Positions 6,244 through 9,438 of a DNA stretch of 9,438 bases are shown in pieces. Positions within the stretch are counted from its first letter, which is position 1. Every line of letters starts with the position of its first letter. The DNA lies in NCBI GenBank assembly GCA_964603655.1, contig CAZRVZ010000101.1, forward strand, positions 1-9,438. The letters run 5' to 3'. The translations under genes and the position numbers were made by a program. The stretch comes from JACPWY01 sp964603655 (GTDB lineage: Bacteria; Bdellovibrionota; FAC87; UBA2466). The notes beneath the pieces were generated by a model. The model had not been told where the DNA came from. It did no database searches and saw only the letters and a list, made by a program, of their open reading frames with translations.

Positions 6244-7015
6244 GTCCGAGATCGCTCTTAGAGCCGTATCCATGGCGGGTCAATTGATTCAGAACAGCCC
6301 AGATAATCTCAAGATTAATTCCAAGTCCTCTTTCCGTGACATTGTAACCAATCTTGATGTGGCGGTAGAAGGCGAGATTGTTTCGATACTCCGGGAAACA
6401 GGTCACCCAATCATTGGCGAAGAATCCTATTTTCTGAGTCAGGAAAAGCGACTTCCCTCGTCTCCATTTTGGTGCGTGGACCCCATTGATGGAACCGTCA
6501 ACTTCGTGAGCGGAATTCCCATTTACGCAGTCTCAGTAGGGCTCTTTGACAAAGAGTGCGAGGCGGGCGCGGTCTCTATTCCCTGCGCCAAGGAACTTTA
6601 CTTTACCCACGGCGGGGGGGCCTATCTCAACGGGACGCGCCTAAAGATTTCAGACTGCGATCTCCGATCGGCTTTGGTCGTGGAATGCTTTTCGGGACGG
6701 CAGGTGAGCGAGTCCTTGCGCCGGAGCCAGTACGAACTGTTTGCAGCAATCAATGACTCCAGTAGAGGGTGCCTGAGACTTGGCTCGGCGGCCGCAAGCA
6801 TCTGTTACGCCGCTAGCGGCAGGCTCCAGGGAGTTTGTGGCGTAGACAGCGAGATTTGGGATGTCGCCGCCGGGCTCGCCATCGCCGCGGCTGCCGGGTG
6901 CAAAGTTTTATTTTCTCGGGGGGCGTCGAGCAAAGTTAATTTTATCGTCGGCTCGCCGTCGGTGGTGGATGAGCTGCGCCTGCTGTGTCAATCAAAAGGG
7001 GTCATGCGACTATGA
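6221..7015 (+). CDS. Inositol monophosphatase family phosphatase (SuhB/IMPase fold)
   Basis: The 264-residue product (SuhB is about 267) is a Mg2+-dependent, Li+-sensitive-type sugar or polyol phosphatase. Visible motifs are D40-I-V-T43-x2-D46 near the N-terminus, G66-E67-E68, the hallmark D87-P-I-D90-G-T92-x-N-F, and W213-D214-V-A-A-G218. E67, D87, D90 and D214 are the expected metal ligands, so the enzyme looks active. The family hydrolyses inositol, histidinol, fructose-bisphosphate and other phosphates, and sequence alone does not choose. GTG 6221 is taken as start because GGAGG is ideally placed before it. The gene overlaps the oxidoreductase by 23 nt and shares ATGA with the kinase start, so all are coupled. 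In context it probably removes a phosphate from a pathway sugar or polyol, conceivably the 7-phosphate of a heptose bisphosphate in place of GmhB. That last role is inference. Confidence 0.87.
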   Translation: MGSKWDYESEIALRAVSMAGQLIQNSPDNLKINSKSSFRDIVTNLDVAVEGEIVSILRETGHPIIGEESYFLSQEKRLPSSPFWCVDPIDGTVNFVSGIPIYAVSVGLFDKECEAGAVSIPCAKELYFTHGGGAYLNGTRLKISDCDLRSALVVECFSGRQVSESLRRSQYELFAAINDSSRGCLRLGSAAASICYAASGRLQGVCGVDSEIWDVAAGLAIAAAAGCKVLFSRGASSKVNFIVGSPSVVDELRLLCQSKGVMRL

Positions 7016-8070
7016 TTCTCACCAAAACCCCATTTAGAATCTCCTTTTTCGGTGGGGGTACCGATTTTCCGAGTTGGTATCTCACCGAGGGTGGTGCCAC
7101 CCTCTCCACCACCATCGACAAGTATTGCTACATCTCCTGTCGGGTGTTACCGCCCTTTTTTCAGACAAAACACAGGATTGTCTGGTCGTACATTGAATCG
7201 GTTCCCGTTATCAATGATATTTTGCACCCCGCCGTACGCCTAGGACTCAATTACATGGGACTGGATGACTCGACCGGTATTGAGATTCACCACCAGAGTG
7301 ATCTCCCAGCTCGCAGCGGGGTGGGATCCAGTTCGGCCTTTGTCGTCGGACTCATTTCAGCGCTGGCACTATTTAAAGGGAAGAAATTGTCGAAGCACCA
7401 ACTGGCCCAAAAGGCCATCGAGCTCGAGCAGAATGTCCTTAAAGAATCCGTAGGCTCTCAGGACCAGATTGCCGCGTCGTACGGCGGGTTCAATCAGATT
7501 GAATTTCACAGCGGCGGCGAATTTCAGGTACACCCCGTCGCTCTACCGGCCGATCGCCTTGCCGAGTTTCAAAGCAAACTTCTTCTCTTCTACACTGGTT
7601 CCGCTCGTAACGGAATCGAACTGGCCGCCAAGGTGATTTCAAATATTCCAAAATCCAAACCCACGCTCCGCCTCATGCGCCAAATGGTCGACGAGGGAAT
7701 GAACATCCTCACCAGCAACCAAAGCCTAAGCGCCTTTGGCAGTCTACTACACGAAGGGTGGGCCCTTAAACAGCAACTCAACTCAGCGGTGTCTAACCCT
7801 TACATAGACTCCATTTACGAAAAAGCGATAAAGCACGGCGCTCTCGGTGGTAAGGTCTTAGGATCGGGCGGCAGCGGTTTTATCCTGTTTTATGTGCCCG
7901 AGGAGCGACGCCAAAAAGTGATTAAGGCGTTAGCCAATTGCTTTCACGTCCCCTTCTGTTTCGAACGTGAGGGAACCAGTGTCCTTTGCAATGCTGGGGT
8001 TCCCACAAGAACACCCGTAGAATCGCCTTCCGAAAATCCCATGCCGCTCTTCACGAGAGAGGCGGCCTGA
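7012..8070 (+). CDS. hddA: GHMP kinase, D-glycero-alpha-D-manno-heptose-7-phosphate kinase (HddA) type
   Basis: The 352-residue product closely matches the HddA group of GHMP kinases. These phosphorylate the anomeric carbon of D-glycero-alpha-D-manno-heptose 7-phosphate with ATP, on the route to GDP-heptose for S-layer, capsule or O-antigen. Motif 1 is R9-I-S-F-F-G-G-G-T-D18. The ATP phosphate loop is P99-A-R-S-G-V-G-S-S-S-A109. ESVGSQDQIAASYGG (145-159) is characteristic of HddA and its relatives, and motif 3 is GGKVLGSGGSGF (279-290). Residues 31-50, running from LSTTIDKYCY to the PPFF segment, also look HddA-like. The start is ATG 7012, overlapping the phosphatase stop as ATGA and preceded by AAGGGG. 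An upstream in-frame ATG at 6985 is less likely because the conserved domain begins right after 7012. It is last in the operon and its stop lies in a terminator stem. No gmhA or hddC is in the window, so a related anomeric sugar kinase remains possible. Confidence 0.85.
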   Translation: MILTKTPFRISFFGGGTDFPSWYLTEGGATLSTTIDKYCYISCRVLPPFFQTKHRIVWSYIESVPVINDILHPAVRLGLNYMGLDDSTGIEIHHQSDLPARSGVGSSSAFVVGLISALALFKGKKLSKHQLAQKAIELEQNVLKESVGSQDQIAASYGGFNQIEFHSGGEFQVHPVALPADRLAEFQSKLLLFYTGSARNGIELAAKVISNIPKSKPTLRLMRQMVDEGMNILTSNQSLSAFGSLLHEGWALKQQLNSAVSNPYIDSIYEKAIKHGALGGKVLGSGGSGFILFYVPEERRQKVIKALANCFHVPFCFEREGTSVLCNAGVPTRTPVESPSENPMPLFTREAA

Positions 8071-8096
8071 CCGACATGGACTCGGTCAGGGTTTCT
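8066..8096 (+). terminator. Rho-independent terminator containing the kinase stop codon
   Basis: CCTGACCGA (8066-8074) and TCGGTCAGG (8082-8090) are perfect complements around a 7-nt loop, followed by GTTTCTTC. The TGA stop at 8068-8070 is inside the left arm. It ends the four-gene operon. The T-tract is interrupted, so strength is moderate. Confidence 0.75.
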
Positions 8097-8327
8097 TCAT
8101 AAACGATGCTACTCAGATTTTGGATCCGTGCTTTATGTCGGGCTACCGGCCAATCTACTCCCTGTATCTGGTGCCCGGAAATTACTTTACAGAGATGCGT
8201 TACCTGCAACAATCCAACGGGCAAACTACGCGTTCTTGGCTGTTAAGGTACCTCTGGGCGAGCCTGTCGTCTGGTTTGAGAAATTGCGCTGGGGTACACT
8301 TATCGGCACGTACGCCACTCTCATTGC
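8097..8327. other. Intergenic region between convergent genes, no supported gene
   Basis: Two plus-strand open frames overlap here in different phases (from TTG 8120 to 8383 and from GTG 8128 to 8436). Both run into the antisense 3' end of the SDR gene and lack a good ribosome site. The second encodes a hydrophobic stretch (about 56-77 of 102 residues) that could span a membrane, but I recognise neither product. It may be a decayed gene or plain spacer. I see no U-tailed hairpin for the minus-strand gene. Confidence 0.35.
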
Positions 8328-9413
8328 CTATTGGGCTGCGGCACTTTGGGGGCTTCTGCGAGCGGGTTCTGGGGGATTTTTAGCATGGTCTACTGACCGC
8401 CTGCAAAACTCCAGCAAGAATCCGACGCTCTCCTGAAAGCTGATTTTGGGTTTCCATCCCGTTGCGGCAAAAAATTTCGACGTATCGGGAATTTGCAGTG
8501 TCACATCGGCCGGGCGCAGCAGGGACGCATCGACGCGACTGGGGATCGCAACGTGTGCCAATTTTTTGAGAACCTCCAGGAATTCGCCGACCTTCATCGT
8601 CTGGGTTCCACCGATATTGTAGGCCTCACCGGGCTCGCAATAGAGCGCGGCATACCAGTAGGCCTCCATTGCGTCGCGGACATCAATCAAAGTTCTAACT
8701 GAATCCAAATTCCCGTGAACCAACTCCTTTTTGAGTCCCTTTTCAATCTGGGCGACCTGCATCGCAAAAGCGGTCGCAAAAAGGTCTGCGCGTTTGGGAT
8801 TCAAGTAAGCAAACATTCGAGTACGAATCACCCGCATCTTGTAGCTGACGAAATAGGTATAGCCCAGAAGATCCTGGGCGACTTTTGAAACGGCATAGGG
8901 ACTGCTCGGACAGATCGGATCATCTTCCGTGATGGGAATTCTGTCGGGAGGTACCTGCCCGTAAACCTCCGAGGTACTGCAAAGTTGTACGATGGGATTT
9001 AAACCCGCAAGACGGACCGCCTCGAGTAGATTGGCCGTTCCCATGATATTGTTTTGAATCACGGCCAGCGGGTTGACGAAGGATGCCCGCACATTGGCAT
9101 GTGACGCCAAGTGAAAAATCGCATCCGGTTTTACCTCTCGAAGAACGGTGAACACCGCGCTAAAGTCATTGAGATCGCATTCATGGGTTACGACCGACCT
9201 GGCGATTCTCTCAAGATTGCGTCCGTCCGAAGTGCTGTGCCAACGCGAAATTCCATGAACCTCGACTGTCGGGTGGTTGTCGACGATATATTCCGCCAAG
9301 TAACTCCCCCCGGACCCGCTCATTCCGGTAATCAGGACTTTTCGTATCACATTCACGTTTTTCAAAGAGAGACCCCCCATGAGGTAAGGCGTGACCGAGT
9401 TTTGAAATATCAT
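8328..9413 (-). CDS. GDP-mannose 4,6-dehydratase-like extended SDR enzyme
   Basis: The 361-residue cytoplasmic enzyme belongs to the NAD(P)-dependent epimerase/dehydratase (extended SDR) family. It shows T29-G30-x2-G33-x-G35-G36 for the dinucleotide, D80-L81 and HLAS (101-104). The active site is S146-T147-S148-E149 with Y173-x3-K177. The Thr-Ser-Glu plus Tyr/Lys set is that of 4,6-dehydratases such as Gmd. The C-terminal half (GNLDSVRTLIDVRDAMEAY, LLRPADVTLQ, ATGWKPKI) looks more like GDP-4-keto-6-deoxymannose reductases of the RMD group. It therefore probably acts on a GDP-hexose or GDP-heptose, making a 4-keto-6-deoxy sugar or reducing one. The final ~20 residues are a Pro/Ala-rich tail beyond the domain. 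The start is uncertain: ATG 9413, ATG 9380 and TTG 9365 (after a G-run) are in frame, and the Rossmann strand begins near residue 24. It is convergent to the kinase gene, so not co-transcribed, but the two could share a pathway. Confidence 0.82.
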   Translation of the reverse strand: MIFQNSVTPYLMGGLSLKNVNVIRKVLITGMSGSGGSYLAEYIVDNHPTVEVHGISRWHSTSDGRNLERIARSVVTHECDLNDFSAVFTVLREVKPDAIFHLASHANVRASFVNPLAVIQNNIMGTANLLEAVRLAGLNPIVQLCSTSEVYGQVPPDRIPITEDDPICPSSPYAVSKVAQDLLGYTYFVSYKMRVIRTRMFAYLNPKRADLFATAFAMQVAQIEKGLKKELVHGNLDSVRTLIDVRDAMEAYWYAALYCEPGEAYNIGGTQTMKVGEFLEVLKKLAHVAIPSRVDASLLRPADVTLQIPDTSKFFAATGWKPKISFQESVGFLLEFCRRSVDHAKNPPEPARRSPQSAAAQ

Positions 9414-9438
9414 ATCACGGGTTTTGACAACGCCGCGT

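Noticed and set aside
6985..7011. Upstream ATG for the kinase gene
   Set aside because: It adds nine non-conserved residues. ATG 7012 makes the usual ATGA stop/start overlap and directly precedes the conserved TPFRISFFGGGTD segment.
8128..8436. Small hydrophobic protein of 102 residues
   Set aside because: GTG start without a proper ribosome site, placed after a terminator, and one third antisense to a confident gene. Kept only as an observation.
9424..9429. TTGACA on the plus strand as a -35 box
   Set aside because: The -10 position would lie beyond the window edge, so it cannot be tested. On the minus strand the reverse complement TTGTCA has no -10 box at proper distance.

Overview
The window carries six or seven protein genes of a Gram-negative-type bacterium of moderate GC content. 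Spacing is compact, and one operon is tightly coupled. The partial HNH-nuclease gene at the left edge has an N-terminal region that reminds me of proteins common in Bdellovibrionota and related former deltaproteobacteria. That is a weak taxonomic hint from memory. I see no rRNA, tRNA, transposase, integrase or CRISPR array.

Layout: (1) 1-737, 3' part of an HNH endonuclease gene, + strand. (2) 738-919, a repeat-bearing spacer ending in a perfect TATAAT that sits so close to the next ATG that a leaderless mRNA is predicted. (3) 920-1690, a GNAT acetyltransferase of WecD-like appearance with a short repeat-encoded linker. (4) 1691-2000, a spacer whose 3' part is six 12-bp units, each holding a CTAG at exactly 12-bp intervals. 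(5) 2001-3257, a sodium/dicarboxylate-type (SDF family) symporter with a TTG start and a strong Shine-Dalgarno (SD) site. (6) 3258-3504, a spacer dense in short direct repeats and GGTACC palindromes. (7) 3505-8070, a four-gene operon: UxaA-family sugar-acid dehydratase, MtlD-family oxidoreductase, inositol-monophosphatase-family phosphatase, and HddA-type GHMP sugar kinase. The junctions are 9 nt apart, 23 nt overlapping and 4 nt overlapping. The operon ends in a good hairpin terminator that contains the last stop codon. (8) 8097-8327, a spacer with no gene I can support. (9) 8328-9413, minus strand and convergent, a GDP-mannose-4,6-dehydratase-like extended SDR enzyme.

How the genes may work together: the first two operon genes look catabolic. 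In hexuronate breakdown a UxaA-type altronate dehydratase is paired with an MtlD-superfamily reductase. The last two, a phosphatase and an anomeric sugar kinase, together with the convergent GDP-sugar dehydratase, look like activated-sugar (heptose or 6-deoxyheptose) synthesis for surface glycans. This mixture in one coupled operon is the most interesting feature of the window. The substrate cannot be read from sequence alone, and the isomerase and guanylyltransferase needed for a full GDP-heptose route are not in the window. The carboxylate transporter just upstream could feed the pathway, but it is separated by 247 bp and probably transcribed independently.
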